Origin: Xinfangfangia pollutisoli
GTDB taxonomy: Bacteria > Pseudomonadota > Alphaproteobacteria > Rhodobacterales > Rhodobacteraceae
DNA length: 64,000 nucleotides
Direction: 5' to 3'
Assembly (NCBI RefSeq): GCF_020179405.1
Contig: NZ_JAICBZ010000001.1
Coordinates: 62,001-126,000 of the forward strand
Notes under the pieces: generated by a model
Told to the model about the DNA's origin: nothing
The model's database searches: none
The model's input: only the letters and a program-made list of their open reading frames with translations
Part shown: piece after piece, positions 42,926 to 51,162 of the stretch
Position numbering within the stretch: position 1 is the stretch's first letter
Layout of the letters: each line of letters starts with the position of its first letter
Program-made: the position numbers and the translations under genes

Positions 42926-43690
42926 TTACAGCTCCCCGCCCAGATAGGCGGCCTTGATGCGGTCGTCATGCATCAGATCCTTGGAATTCCCCGACAGCAC
43001 GACCTGACCTGTCGAAAGCGCATAGGCGCGGCTGGAGATGGACAGCGCCATCCGGCTGTTCTGTTCCACCAGCAGCACGCTGACCCCCTCATCGCGGCCG
43101 ATGGCCACGATGGCGCGGGCGATGTCCTGCACCAGTTTCGGCGCGATCCCCAGCGAGGGCTCGTCCAGCAGAAGCAGCTTCGGCTTGGCCATCAGCGCGC
43201 GGCCGATCACCATCATCTGCTGCTCGCCGCCCGAAAGCGTGCTGGCCTGCTGGCTGTAGCGCTCTTTCAGCCGCGGGAAACGGGTCAGCACGCTGTCCAG
43301 CGTCTGCTCGATCCCCTGCTTGTCGCTGCGGGTGAAGGCGCCCATCAGCAGGTTGTCCTTCACGCTCATCAGCGGAAAGACCCGGCGGCCTTCGGGCACC
43401 ATGGCGATGCCGCGGGTCACGATCTCGGCGGCCGAGCGGCCGTCGATGCGTTCGCCCAGATAGCTGATCGCGCCCGACTTGATCTTGCGCAGCCCGGTGA
43501 TCGCCCGCAGGATCGACGATTTCCCGGCCCCGTTCGCGCCGATGAGCGCGATGGTCTCGCCCTCCATCAACTCGATGCTGACGCCTTTCAGCGCGTAGAC
43601 ATGGTCATAGTACAGTTCGACATTGTCGAAGCTCAGCATCTTGCGCGCGGCCGAGGGCGAAGGCGAGGTTTGGGGAACGGTCTGGGTCAT
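42926..43690 (-). CDS. livF: Branched-chain-amino-acid-type ABC transporter ATPase (LivF)
   Basis: 254 residues. Walker A is GANGAGKSS, signature LSGGEQQMMVIGRALM, Walker B LLLLDEPSLGIAP, followed by LLVEQNSRMALSISSRAY. The N-terminus has an 18-residue Ser/Pro-rich lead before KMLSFDNVELYYDHVYALKG. It partners LivG to energise uptake. It lies 3 bases after livG and 1 base before the racemase gene. Confidence 0.93.
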   Translation of the reverse strand: MTQTVPQTSPSPSAARKMLSFDNVELYYDHVYALKGVSIELMEGETIALIGANGAGKSSILRAITGLRKIKSGAISYLGERIDGRSAAEIVTRGIAMVPEGRRVFPLMSVKDNLLMGAFTRSDKQGIEQTLDSVLTRFPRLKERYSQQASTLSGGEQQMMVIGRALMAKPKLLLLDEPSLGIAPKLVQDIARAIVAIGRDEGVSVLLVEQNSRMALSISSRAYALSTGQVVLSGNSKDLMHDDRIKAAYLGGEL

Positions 43691-43693
43691 GGC

Positions 43694-44476
43694 TTACATC
43701 CCGATCGCGGCGTCTTCGCTGCCCAGATAGGCCTCGATCACGCGGGGGTTTTCCTGGATTTCGGCAGGCGTGCCCTCGGCGATCTTCTCGCCGAAGTTGA
43801 TGCAGACGATCCGGTCCGAGATTTTCATCACCGCCGGCATATCGTGTTCCACCAGCAGCACCGTCAGCCCGCGCTCGTCGCGCAGCCGGCGCACCAGGGC
43901 GACCATCTTCATCGTCTCGTCATGGTTCATGCCGGCGAAAGGTTCGTCCAGCAGGATCACCTCGGGATGCGTGGCCAGCCCGATCGCCATGCCAAGCGCG
44001 CGCAGATGGCCCTGCGGCAGGTTCGACGCCGTTTCGTTGCGGATCGCCTGCAGCCCCAGAAAGTCGATGATGTCATCGGCCGATTTGCCGAATTCCGCCT
44101 CATCCGCCCGCGCCTGGGCCGAGCCGAAGAAGAAACCCAGCAGCGAGGCTTTCGAGCGCAGGTGATGCGAGACGATCACATTCTCGCGCACCGTCATCGA
44201 CTTGAAGATCGTCGTCTCCTGGAAGGTCCGCACCACGCCCAGCCGCGCCACCTTGTGCGGCGGCAGGCCCGAGATGCGGTTGCCCTTGTAGATCACCTCG
44301 CCCGTCGTGGGGGTGACGAAGCCGGCGATCTGCTTGAACAGCGTCGACTTCCCCGCCCCGTTCGGCCCGATCACCGACAGGATCTCCTGCGGGGCCACGT
44401 CGAAGGTGATGTCATTGTTCGCCGTCAGCCCGCCATAGCGCTTGGTGACGCCCTTGATCTGCAGGATCGGGGTCAT
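43694..44476 (-). CDS. livG: Branched-chain-amino-acid-type ABC transporter ATPase (LivG)
   Basis: 260 residues starting MTPILQIKGVTKRYGGLTAN at 44476, with AAAGGAGG and an ATGA overlap with livM. Walker A is GPNGAGKST and Walker B VILLDEPFAGMNHDE. The ABC signature is unusual: LPQGHLRALGMAIGLATHP instead of the common LPYGQQRRLEIARAL. The Q-loop is VRTFQETTIFKSMTV. It hydrolyses ATP with LivF. Confidence 0.93.
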   Translation of the reverse strand: MTPILQIKGVTKRYGGLTANNDITFDVAPQEILSVIGPNGAGKSTLFKQIAGFVTPTTGEVIYKGNRISGLPPHKVARLGVVRTFQETTIFKSMTVRENVIVSHHLRSKASLLGFFFGSAQARADEAEFGKSADDIIDFLGLQAIRNETASNLPQGHLRALGMAIGLATHPEVILLDEPFAGMNHDETMKMVALVRRLRDERGLTVLLVEHDMPAVMKISDRIVCINFGEKIAEGTPAEIQENPRVIEAYLGSEDAAIGM

Positions 44477-45486
44477 TTGCGGCCTCCTTTCCGGTCCAGC
44501 AGGCTTAGAACGCCATTGGGCAGCACCAGCATCAGCGCGATCATCGTGCCGGAATAGATCAGCAGCTGGTATTCCTTGGCCACCGACAGCAGGTCCCAGC
44601 CGAAATACAGCAGAAGCGTGCCCAGCATCGGCCCGAACACGTAGCCCAGGCCGCCCAGGAAGCAGTAAAGCATGAAGTTCACGCTGTCGTTCACCACGAA
44701 GGACGAGGGGTAGATCGATTGCGAGATCGCGACGAAAATCGCCCCCGCCAGCCCGCCGAAGAAGGACGAGATCGCATAGGCCAAGACCCGCAGCATCGCG
44801 GTATTCACCCCGATCGAGGCCGACAGCTCTTCGTTCTGCTGCAGCGACCGGCACAGATGCCCCAGCCGCGAATTCACGATCCGCCACAGCACCAGATAGG
44901 TCAGCACCATCAGAAGCGCCGCCATCAGGTAGAAGGCCAGCTTCGGGTTCTGCAGCGTGGCGAAATCCGGAATGATCGTCAGCCCGAAGATCGACAATTC
45001 GCCCGGCAGCGGAATCGAGGTGATGCCCTTGGCGCCATTGGTGATCGGCAGGGCCAGCGCGGTCAGCCGGGCAACCTCGGTCAGAACCAGCGTCACCATG
45101 GCGAAATAGACCCCGCGCAGCCGCAGGATCGGCAGCCCGATCCCCACCGAGACCACCGCGCAGAACAGCCCGGCCAAGGGCAGCGTCAGCCAGAAGCTGA
45201 CCCCGTATTTCATGATCAGAATGGCCGAGACATAGCCGCCGGTCAGCGCATAGGCGCCCTGCCCGATGTTGATCCGGCCGATATAGAAGGTCAGCCAGAC
45301 CCCGGCCGCGGCCACCGACAGCAGCGCCACCGATGTCAGCGTATAGTAGAAGTCCCAGCGTCCGGTGATGCGGATGAACAGCGGCACCAGCACGAAGACC
45401 AGAAGCAGGAAGGCGGCGATCCCCAGCAGGCGCGCGGGCAGGCCGGGCCTTTGGGTCGGGTCCGAGGAATGCGTGTGATCGGTCAT
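44473..45486 (-). CDS. livM: Branched-chain-amino-acid-type ABC transporter permease (LivM)
   Basis: 337 residues and about nine to ten membrane spans. After a hydrophilic start (MTDHTHSSDPTQRPGLPARL) come WLTFYIGRINIGQGAYALTG and SVGIGLPILRLRGVYFAMVT. The conserved ATPase-contact loop has GHLCRSLQQNEELSASIGVN, and GGLAGAIFVAISQSIYPSSF follows. It forms the channel with LivH. Confidence 0.93.
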   Translation of the reverse strand: MTDHTHSSDPTQRPGLPARLLGIAAFLLLVFVLVPLFIRITGRWDFYYTLTSVALLSVAAAGVWLTFYIGRINIGQGAYALTGGYVSAILIMKYGVSFWLTLPLAGLFCAVVSVGIGLPILRLRGVYFAMVTLVLTEVARLTALALPITNGAKGITSIPLPGELSIFGLTIIPDFATLQNPKLAFYLMAALLMVLTYLVLWRIVNSRLGHLCRSLQQNEELSASIGVNTAMLRVLAYAISSFFGGLAGAIFVAISQSIYPSSFVVNDSVNFMLYCFLGGLGYVFGPMLGTLLLYFGWDLLSVAKEYQLLIYSGTMIALMLVLPNGVLSLLDRKGGRK

Positions 45487-45490
45487 CGGT

Positions 45491-46360
45491 TCAACCCCAG
45501 GGTTTGCCCATCAGGCCCTGAGGCCGGATCGCGAGGAAAATCATCAGGGTGACGAAGATCACCAGATAGGTGATGTCGCCATAGGCGGCCAGAACGGTCA
45601 GGCCCACGGATTCCATCATCCCAAGGATGAAGCCGCCGGCGATGGCACCCGAAATCACCCCGGCCCCGCCGATCATGATCATCAGGAACGCCTTGACCGA
45701 GGTCGGCCCGCCCATGCCCAGGTTGATCCCGGTGATGGTGACCAGAAGCCCGCCGACCAGCCCGGCCAGCATCGCCCCCATGGCAAAGCCGATCATCGAA
45801 TAGCGGTCGACATCGACGCCCATCAGCTGGGCCGCCACCCGGTCTTGCGCCAGCGCCCGCATGGCGCGGCCGGTGCGCGAATACTGCATGAACAGGATGA
45901 AGCCCACGATCAGCGCCACCGCCGCCATCGCGATCAGGATCCGGTCATAGGGCATGATCAGCCGCATGTCCCAGTTGAAGACCCCATTCACAATCTTCGG
46001 CACGCCGCGCTGCTTCTCGCCGAACAACAGCAGGATCACCGCATCCAGGAAGAAGGCGATGCCCGCCGCCAGCAGCATGGTCGATTCATCGCGCTTCGAC
46101 CTGCGGATGACCGGACGGAACAGAAACTTCTCGATCAGCGCGCCCATCACCGCCAGCACCACCGCCGAGGCCAGAAGCCCCACGATGAACGGCAGACCCA
46201 GCTGCGCAACGACCGTATAGGTCACGAATCCGCCGAAGACGTACATCTGCCCATGGGCAAAGTTCAGCACGTTCATCAGCGAGAAGATCAGGGTCAGACC
46301 CAGCGCGATCAATGCATATTGCGCGCCAAGATACAGCCCGTTTGCAAGGATCTGCTCCAT
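45491..46360 (-). CDS. livH: Branched-chain-amino-acid-type ABC transporter permease (LivH)
   Basis: 289 residues, eight membrane spans. Typical are LYLGAQYALIALGLTLIFSL, MNVLNFAHGQMYVFGGFVTY, the contact loop RAMRALAQDRVAAQLMGVDV and the C-terminal FVTLMIFLAIRPQGLMGKPW. It is first of the permease/ATPase block and follows the receptor gene after a 71-bp gap with a stem-loop. Confidence 0.94.
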   Translation of the reverse strand: MEQILANGLYLGAQYALIALGLTLIFSLMNVLNFAHGQMYVFGGFVTYTVVAQLGLPFIVGLLASAVVLAVMGALIEKFLFRPVIRRSKRDESTMLLAAGIAFFLDAVILLLFGEKQRGVPKIVNGVFNWDMRLIMPYDRILIAMAAVALIVGFILFMQYSRTGRAMRALAQDRVAAQLMGVDVDRYSMIGFAMGAMLAGLVGGLLVTITGINLGMGGPTSVKAFLMIMIGGAGVISGAIAGGFILGMMESVGLTVLAAYGDITYLVIFVTLMIFLAIRPQGLMGKPWG

Positions 46361-46387
46361 GCACGGTCCTCCGGGTTCAGGGAAAGG

Positions 46388-46408
46388 GGGCCGCCGCGCG
46401 GGCGGCCC
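46388..46408 (-). other. Stem-loop between Liv receptor and permease genes
   Basis: GGGCCGCC and GGCGGCCC form an 8-bp stem with a 5-base loop, just after the receptor gene on the minus strand. There is no long U-run. Same position and likely role (excess receptor mRNA) as the hairpins at 6073, 11264 and 54020. Confidence 0.5.
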
Positions 46409-46431
46409 GGGGGTCGGACATCCGTGCCGGC

Positions 46432-47619
46432 TCAGTCGACCTGCGCGACGAACAGCGTCTCGAACTTGCCGTCCTTGAATTCGTTCACCACCAGCGGCAC
46501 CGAAACCTGGCGCTTCTGCCCGAACGAGGTCATGCCGACATAGGTCAGCGTGGCATCGCCCACCATGAACGGGTTCGGCGCGCTGAACGTGTCCATGGTC
46601 TTCTTGAACTCATCGACATTGTCGATCGCCGCCGGGTTCGCCTTCAGCGTCTCGATGATGTATTCCAGCGCATAGACCTTGGTGTTCGATTCGTCATTGT
46701 ATTCGCCGAACATCTTCGTATAGCGCTCGACGAATTCCTTCATCGTGTCGCTGGCCAGTTCCGGGGTCGAGGCGCCGCCGACCGAGATGAAGCCATTCGC
46801 CAATTCGCCCGCGCCTTCCGCCAGCACCGTGGCATCCTGCGCCGTCTCGGTCGAGATCAGGCCGGTATAGCCCAGCTCGCGCGCCGAACGAATCAGCTGC
46901 GGCGCATTGGCGGGCGACACGCCCGACAGGACCAGCAGGTCCGGCGCGGTCTGAATGACCGGCAGCAGAACCGGGGTGAAATCGGTCGTGTCGACCTGAT
47001 AGGTCACGCTGGCCGACACCACGTCAAGCCCCAGGGCCTTGGCGGCCTCGACGCCGCCATCGCGCTGCGACAGGGGATCGGATTCATTGGCGGCAACGAA
47101 GGCCACCGTCTTCACGCCGCTGTTTTCCATCAGGTATTTGTAGATGGCCGGGCCCGACTGGTAATTCGCCACCATGCCCAGGATCGCATTCGAAGCCGGC
47201 GGCGTGTACAGTTCCTTCGGGAAGGCATAGGGGAAATACATGATCCCGTTCTGCTCGGCCACCGGGCGGACGGCGGCGGCGCCGTCATCGACATTGGGGC
47301 CCACGACATAATGAATGCCGTCCTGCGCCATCTTCTCCATGCCGGCGATCGCGCGCTTGGGGTCTTTCTGGTCGTCGAAGGGAACGATTTCGACATCATA
47401 GGTCGTGTCGCCGATCTTGACCCCGCCCAGCTCGTTCAGCCAGGCCGCGCGGGTTTCCATCGACCGCTGGTTGGAAATCCCCCAGGCCGCCGCCGGGCCC
47501 GAGGTCACGCCGACGAAGCCGATCTTCAGCTTGGCATTCTCGGCCCAGGCGGCCGAACCGCTTGCAACCGCCAGCGCCAGCGACAGGCCCGTCGTCGCAA
47601 GGAATACGCGTCTCTTCAT
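46432..47619 (-). CDS. Liv-type ABC transporter substrate-binding protein
   Basis: 395 residues from MKRRVFLATTGLSLALAVAS with a signal peptide cleaved near residue 26 (AWAE). The type I periplasmic-binding fold is shown by KIGFVGVTSGPAAAWGISNQ, VEIVPFDDQKDPKRAIAGME and the middle-lobe LVLSGVSPANAPQLIRSARE. It would capture an amino acid, amide or aromatic acid. Its N-terminal loop lacks the usual Ser/Thr-Gly of leucine-binding proteins (here SGPAAAWG), so the ligand may not be leucine. It is first gene of the Liv/racemase operon, and a GntR gene diverges upstream. Confidence 0.92.
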   Translation of the reverse strand: MKRRVFLATTGLSLALAVASGSAAWAENAKLKIGFVGVTSGPAAAWGISNQRSMETRAAWLNELGGVKIGDTTYDVEIVPFDDQKDPKRAIAGMEKMAQDGIHYVVGPNVDDGAAAVRPVAEQNGIMYFPYAFPKELYTPPASNAILGMVANYQSGPAIYKYLMENSGVKTVAFVAANESDPLSQRDGGVEAAKALGLDVVSASVTYQVDTTDFTPVLLPVIQTAPDLLVLSGVSPANAPQLIRSARELGYTGLISTETAQDATVLAEGAGELANGFISVGGASTPELASDTMKEFVERYTKMFGEYNDESNTKVYALEYIIETLKANPAAIDNVDEFKKTMDTFSAPNPFMVGDATLTYVGMTSFGQKRQVSVPLVVNEFKDGKFETLFVAQVD

Positions 47620-47684
47620 TGCAGTTCTCCCTGTTTATTGGTCTGCGGAATTCAAGTCCGCGCCAAGATGATTGACGGACTCGC

Positions 47685-47698
47685 TGACAAAATTGTCA
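47685..47698. promoter_or_regulatory. Palindromic candidate GntR operator TGACAA-AA-TTGTCA
   Basis: TGACAAAATTGTCA has perfect 6-bp arms around a 2-base centre. It lies 66 bp before the Liv receptor start and 98 bp before the divergent gntR start. A TTGACGGAC half-site lies 14 bases away (47672). FCD GntR proteins bind palindromes of this size, so it is a good candidate for control of both genes. Confidence 0.6.
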
Positions 47699-47795
47699 AC
47701 GAAAATTTCGGCGAATGTTCACGATGGCCCCCTTGATGGGCGTGGTTCTTCCCTACTATCCTAAAACGTAATCACTTTCAGATCGGACCCCTGAC

Positions 47796-48506
47796 ATGAA
47801 AAGCCTCGGCAGCGCTGCCGAACCAGAGATCCGGGACGAGGAACTGGCCGAAGAAGAGATCGTCGCGCGAATCTTCGAGGCGATCATCGACCAGCGGCTG
47901 CCGCCGGGCACCAAACTGTCCGAAGCGGCGCTGTGCGAGGCCTTCGGGGTCGGGCGCATGCGGATCCGGCAAAGCCTTTTGCTGCTGGCCAGCCGCGAGG
48001 TGGTGAACCTTCTGCCCAACCGCGGCGCCTTCGTGGCCTCGCCCAGTGCCGAACAGGCCCGCGAAGTGTTCGAGGCCCGGCTGATGATCGAGCCGAACGT
48101 GGCGCGGCTGGCCGCCGAACGCACCAGCGACAGCGATGTCGAGCGGCTGCAGCGCCACTTGCAGCTGGAGCATGAGGCCAATCACAGCGGCAAGCGGCGC
48201 GACGCGATCCGCCTGTCGGGGCAGTTTCATGTGCTTCTGGCCGAGATCGCGGGCAATACCGTCGCGCTGCGCATGGTCAAGGAACTGGTCACCCGCACCT
48301 CGCTGATCATCGGCATCTTCGGCAGCCCCGGCGTGTCGAACTGCCGAGATGAAGATCACGACGAGATCTTCGAGGCCTTCCGCACCCGCAATGGGTCGGC
48401 GGCGGCGGCGCTAATGGCCGACCACCTGCGCCATATCGAGCAGCATCTGGAACTGAACGACCCGGCCGATGCCGCCAGCGACCTGGTGGCGATCTTCCGC
48501 AAGTAG
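47796..48506 (+). CDS. GntR-family regulator, FCD subfamily
   Basis: 236 residues. The winged helix spans about 15-80 (IFEAIIDQRLPPGTKLSEAA, LCEAFGVGRMRIRQSLLLLA). The FCD domain has EARLMIEPNVARLAAERTSD, the ligand/metal His in LSGQFHVLLAEIAGN and the C-terminal HLRHIEQHLEL. It is divergent from the Liv/racemase operon across a 176-bp region with a 14-bp palindrome. Likely a repressor released by the transported compound or its metabolite. Confidence 0.92.
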   Translation: MKSLGSAAEPEIRDEELAEEEIVARIFEAIIDQRLPPGTKLSEAALCEAFGVGRMRIRQSLLLLASREVVNLLPNRGAFVASPSAEQAREVFEARLMIEPNVARLAAERTSDSDVERLQRHLQLEHEANHSGKRRDAIRLSGQFHVLLAEIAGNTVALRMVKELVTRTSLIIGIFGSPGVSNCRDEDHDEIFEAFRTRNGSAAAALMADHLRHIEQHLELNDPADAASDLVAIFRK

Positions 48507-48531
48507 GGCCCTGCCCCGCCCGCACCGAAAG

Positions 48532-48564
48532 GCGCGGCCCCCGCCCCTAGGGCAAAGGCCGCGC
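48532..48564. terminator. GC stem-loop between convergent genes, possible bidirectional terminator
   Basis: GCGCGGCC (48532-48539) and GGCCGCGC (48557-48564) can pair around a 17-base loop in the 65-bp gap between the convergent gntR and cupin genes. There is no clear T-run on either side, so termination efficiency is doubtful. Confidence 0.3.
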
Positions 48565-48571
48565 TGTCCTG

Positions 48572-49477
48572 TCAGGCCTGGGGCATCGGATAGTCATCCG
48601 CGTTCAGCACCCAGCCCGGCTTCAGCGAGAAATCCAGCCGCGGCGGGCAGAAGATATCGACCAGATCATTCTCGCCCGCCTCGGTCGCGCGGGTGGTGTG
48701 AATGACCGGCGGCGGGATCACCAGCGACGAGGGCGCGCCAACCGCGATCGCCTTGTCGTCGCGCCAATCTGCCATGTCGACCGTCCAGGGCCAGCGCAGA
48801 TGGTGAACGAAGCCGCCCTTCAGCGCCAGCGAGCATTGCTCGAAATCGTCATGGTGATGCGGCGACAGTTTGGCCGTGTCGCGCGGGCCGACCTGCGGGC
48901 GGAACACGTTCACCATGAAGGTGGTGCAGCGGAAGATCCGGCCAAACCGGCCGGGCGCGTCGGGCACGTCCAGACTGTAATGGCGGATGCGCCAGCCATC
49001 CTTGGGCATGGGCCAGGCCGCGAAGGGCGGAATATGGCTGCGCGTCTGGTCATAGGCGCCGGCATTCCCGGCGGCCTTGGCCAGATCGTCCGACAGCACA
49101 GTGAACAGCCGCGCGATCTTGCCGCCCTTCGGCAGGGTCACCGTGCTGTCGCCCGGCGGCAGGAAGGCGATCGAGCCGCCGGGGATCGTCACCGTCTCGG
49201 CCCCCGCCGTCACCACCGCGCCCTGATCGGAATCGGGCAGGTACAGCACATATTCATCGGGCTGGCCCGCCCGCGACAGCACCGCGCCCGGCGCGGCCTC
49301 GGTATAGGCCAGCACGAAATTGCAGCCGCGCTGCAGCCAGGTCTTCCAGCCCTCGCCCTGATCCTGCGGCGCGCTGGCATAGAACAGCGCCAGCTGCTCT
49401 TCGGCGATCAGCCCGGTCGCGGGCGGTTTCGACGCGGCGGCGAACAGATCGGCGCGCGGGTCCTTGTCCTTGTACAT
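48572..49477 (-). CDS. Cupin-fold protein, function unknown
   Basis: 301 residues, GAAGGAG ribosome site. It is a two-lobed beta protein. The C-terminal cupin has the metal motif SPHHHDDFEQ (about 206-215) and IPPPVIHTTRATEAGENDLV, compatible with His/Glu/His ligands. The N-terminal half (FLPPGDSTVTLPKGGKIARL) is cupin-like with fewer His. I do not assign a reaction; related bicupins are isomerases, dioxygenases or sensors. It is the last gene of the TRAP operon, downstream of an HpaI aldolase, so it likely handles a metabolite of that pathway. Confidence 0.75.
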   Translation of the reverse strand: MYKDKDPRADLFAAASKPPATGLIAEEQLALFYASAPQDQGEGWKTWLQRGCNFVLAYTEAAPGAVLSRAGQPDEYVLYLPDSDQGAVVTAGAETVTIPGGSIAFLPPGDSTVTLPKGGKIARLFTVLSDDLAKAAGNAGAYDQTRSHIPPFAAWPMPKDGWRIRHYSLDVPDAPGRFGRIFRCTTFMVNVFRPQVGPRDTAKLSPHHHDDFEQCSLALKGGFVHHLRWPWTVDMADWRDDKAIAVGAPSSLVIPPPVIHTTRATEAGENDLVDIFCPPRLDFSLKPGWVLNADDYPMPQA

Positions 49478-49492
49478 CTCTCGCTCCTTCGC

Positions 49493-50245
49493 TTAGCCGC
49501 GCGCGGCGGTCATCACCCGCTGCGCCGCCTTTTTCAGCAAACCCTGATCCGAACCGACCACGAACACGGTCACGCCCCGCGCCACCCAGGGCGCGATCTG
49601 CGACTCGTCGGCCACGAACAGACCCGCCGCCACGCCGGCCCGCCGCGCCGCCGCGACAACCTGGTCAATGGCGGCGCCAAGCGCCTCGGATCCCATCGGA
49701 ACCTGCATCGAGAAAGACAGATCCGCGGGGCCCACGAACAGCACGTCAACCTGCGGCACGGCCGCGATCTGGTCCAAAAGCGGCAGGGCCGAGGCATCCT
49801 CGATCTGCAGCATCGCCACGGTGGTCTCGTCCGAGGCGCTGCGGAACCCCTCCAGCGTCAGCCCGCCATAATCGCCGGCCCGCGGCGAATTCGACAGGCC
49901 ACGCTGGCCGCGGCCGAATTTCATCGCCCGCATCACCGCTTCGGCCCGCGTCGCATCGGCGACATGCGGCACCATCACCCCGGTCAGCCCCAGATCCAGC
50001 AGGGGCGAGATCCAGTCCTCGCCCGCGCCCCAGCGCCGCGACAGCAGGGGCAGCCCCGCCGCCCGCGCCGCAAGCGACAGAAGATCCATCGCCTCGATCC
50101 CGATCGGCGCATGTTCCTGATCGACCACGGCAAAATCCAGACCGGCCCGGCCCAGGATTTCCACCCCCTGCACCGCAGGCGTCTTGATGAAGGTGCCGAT
50201 GACAACCTCGCCCGCCGCGATGCGGGCGCGCAGCGCGGCGGTCAT
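49493..50245 (-). CDS. HpcH/HpaI-family aldolase (second copy)
   Basis: 250 residues. All catalytic positions coincide with HpaI numbering: His45 (DQEHAPIG), Arg70 (LLSRRWGAG), and metal ligands Glu149 (QIEDAS) and Asp175 (GPADLSFSM). It is therefore a competent class II pyruvate aldolase, splitting a 4-hydroxy-2-oxoacid to pyruvate (or another 2-oxoacid) and an aldehyde. It overlaps the DUF6282 gene by ATGA. Compared with the copy at 34825 it keeps the pyruvate-binding Arg. Confidence 0.92.
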   Translation of the reverse strand: MTAALRARIAAGEVVIGTFIKTPAVQGVEILGRAGLDFAVVDQEHAPIGIEAMDLLSLAARAAGLPLLSRRWGAGEDWISPLLDLGLTGVMVPHVADATRAEAVMRAMKFGRGQRGLSNSPRAGDYGGLTLEGFRSASDETTVAMLQIEDASALPLLDQIAAVPQVDVLFVGPADLSFSMQVPMGSEALGAAIDQVVAAARRAGVAAGLFVADESQIAPWVARGVTVFVVGSDQGLLKKAAQRVMTAARG

Positions 50246-51141
50246 GCCGCCAGCCCCACCAGATCAGCGCCGATGGTCGTCGTCATCAGCCGCACCTCGG
50301 CATCGCTGTAGCCCAGGCCCAGCAGCAATTCGATCATCTGGCGCATGCCGTCGACCGGATCGGGGTTCTTCATCTGGCCCAGATCGGTGCCGAAGAACGT
50401 ATTCTCGACCCCGGCCGCCGCGATCACCGCCTTCAGATGCTCGTCGTCGAACATCTTGAAGGTCGATTCCACGAACATGCAGATCGAATGCTCGATCTTC
50501 ACGCCCATGCCGACCAGCGCGGTCACATCCTGCATCGTGCAGTCGTTCACATAGGTCGGATGGTTCAGGAACAGCCGCTTCACCCCACGCGCCTTGGCCT
50601 CTTCATAGAAGGGGAACAGCTCGCTCACATGATGGTGCCCGCCCGAGACCACAGCATCCGCTTCGGCGATCAGGTCAAGGATATGCTTCACCTCATCGAC
50701 GACCACGCCCTTGTCATCGGTCAGCGCCAGCGGGATCGGCGCCACGGTCTTCTTCGAGTTCTGCGGGAACTGGAAGCCGGGTTTCGAGGCTTCGTGTTCC
50801 ATATGGTTGCGGGCATGGGCCGTGGCCATCCAGACCACCCGCGCGCCCTGCTTCAGCGCGTAATCCACCGCCGAAGGGTTGAAGCCGCCCAAGGGGTTGT
50901 TCAGCACGATCGAGCCGATGGCCTGGCATTTCAGGCCCAGATTGTCGTTGATCAACCGGGCGATGGGCATGGTCGGGTAATAATGGTCCTTCAGCAGCAC
51001 CGCCGCCATGCCCTGATCCTCGGCCGCGCGCAGGGCGGCGAAATGGTCCAGCTTGCGGGGATGCAACGAGGGTCCGGAATGGACATGCAGATCCACAGCC
51101 CCGGTCATCAGCGCGTCGATACGGTCCTTGGCGATCGCCAT
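50242..51141 (-). CDS. DUF6282 family protein, amidohydrolase/TIM-barrel-like
   Basis: 299 residues from MAIAKDRIDALMTGAVDLHV, with AAAAGGAG. A metal-binding HxH at His19-Val-His21 (DLHVHSGPS) starts the barrel. Further His clusters are KDHYYPTMP, TAHARNHMEHE, SGGHHHVSE and LNHPTYVND, with a C-terminal FGTDLGQMKNPDPV Asp. These make a metal-dependent hydrolase or lyase likely. The family has no firmly known reaction that I can name. It is coupled to the HpaI aldolase and follows a DHOD-like flavoprotein. Confidence 0.8.
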   Translation of the reverse strand: MAIAKDRIDALMTGAVDLHVHSGPSLHPRKLDHFAALRAAEDQGMAAVLLKDHYYPTMPIARLINDNLGLKCQAIGSIVLNNPLGGFNPSAVDYALKQGARVVWMATAHARNHMEHEASKPGFQFPQNSKKTVAPIPLALTDDKGVVVDEVKHILDLIAEADAVVSGGHHHVSELFPFYEEAKARGVKRLFLNHPTYVNDCTMQDVTALVGMGVKIEHSICMFVESTFKMFDDEHLKAVIAAAGVENTFFGTDLGQMKNPDPVDGMRQMIELLLGLGYSDAEVRLMTTTIGADLVGLAA

Positions 51142-51162
51142 TTTGCGGCTCCTTTTCTTAGG

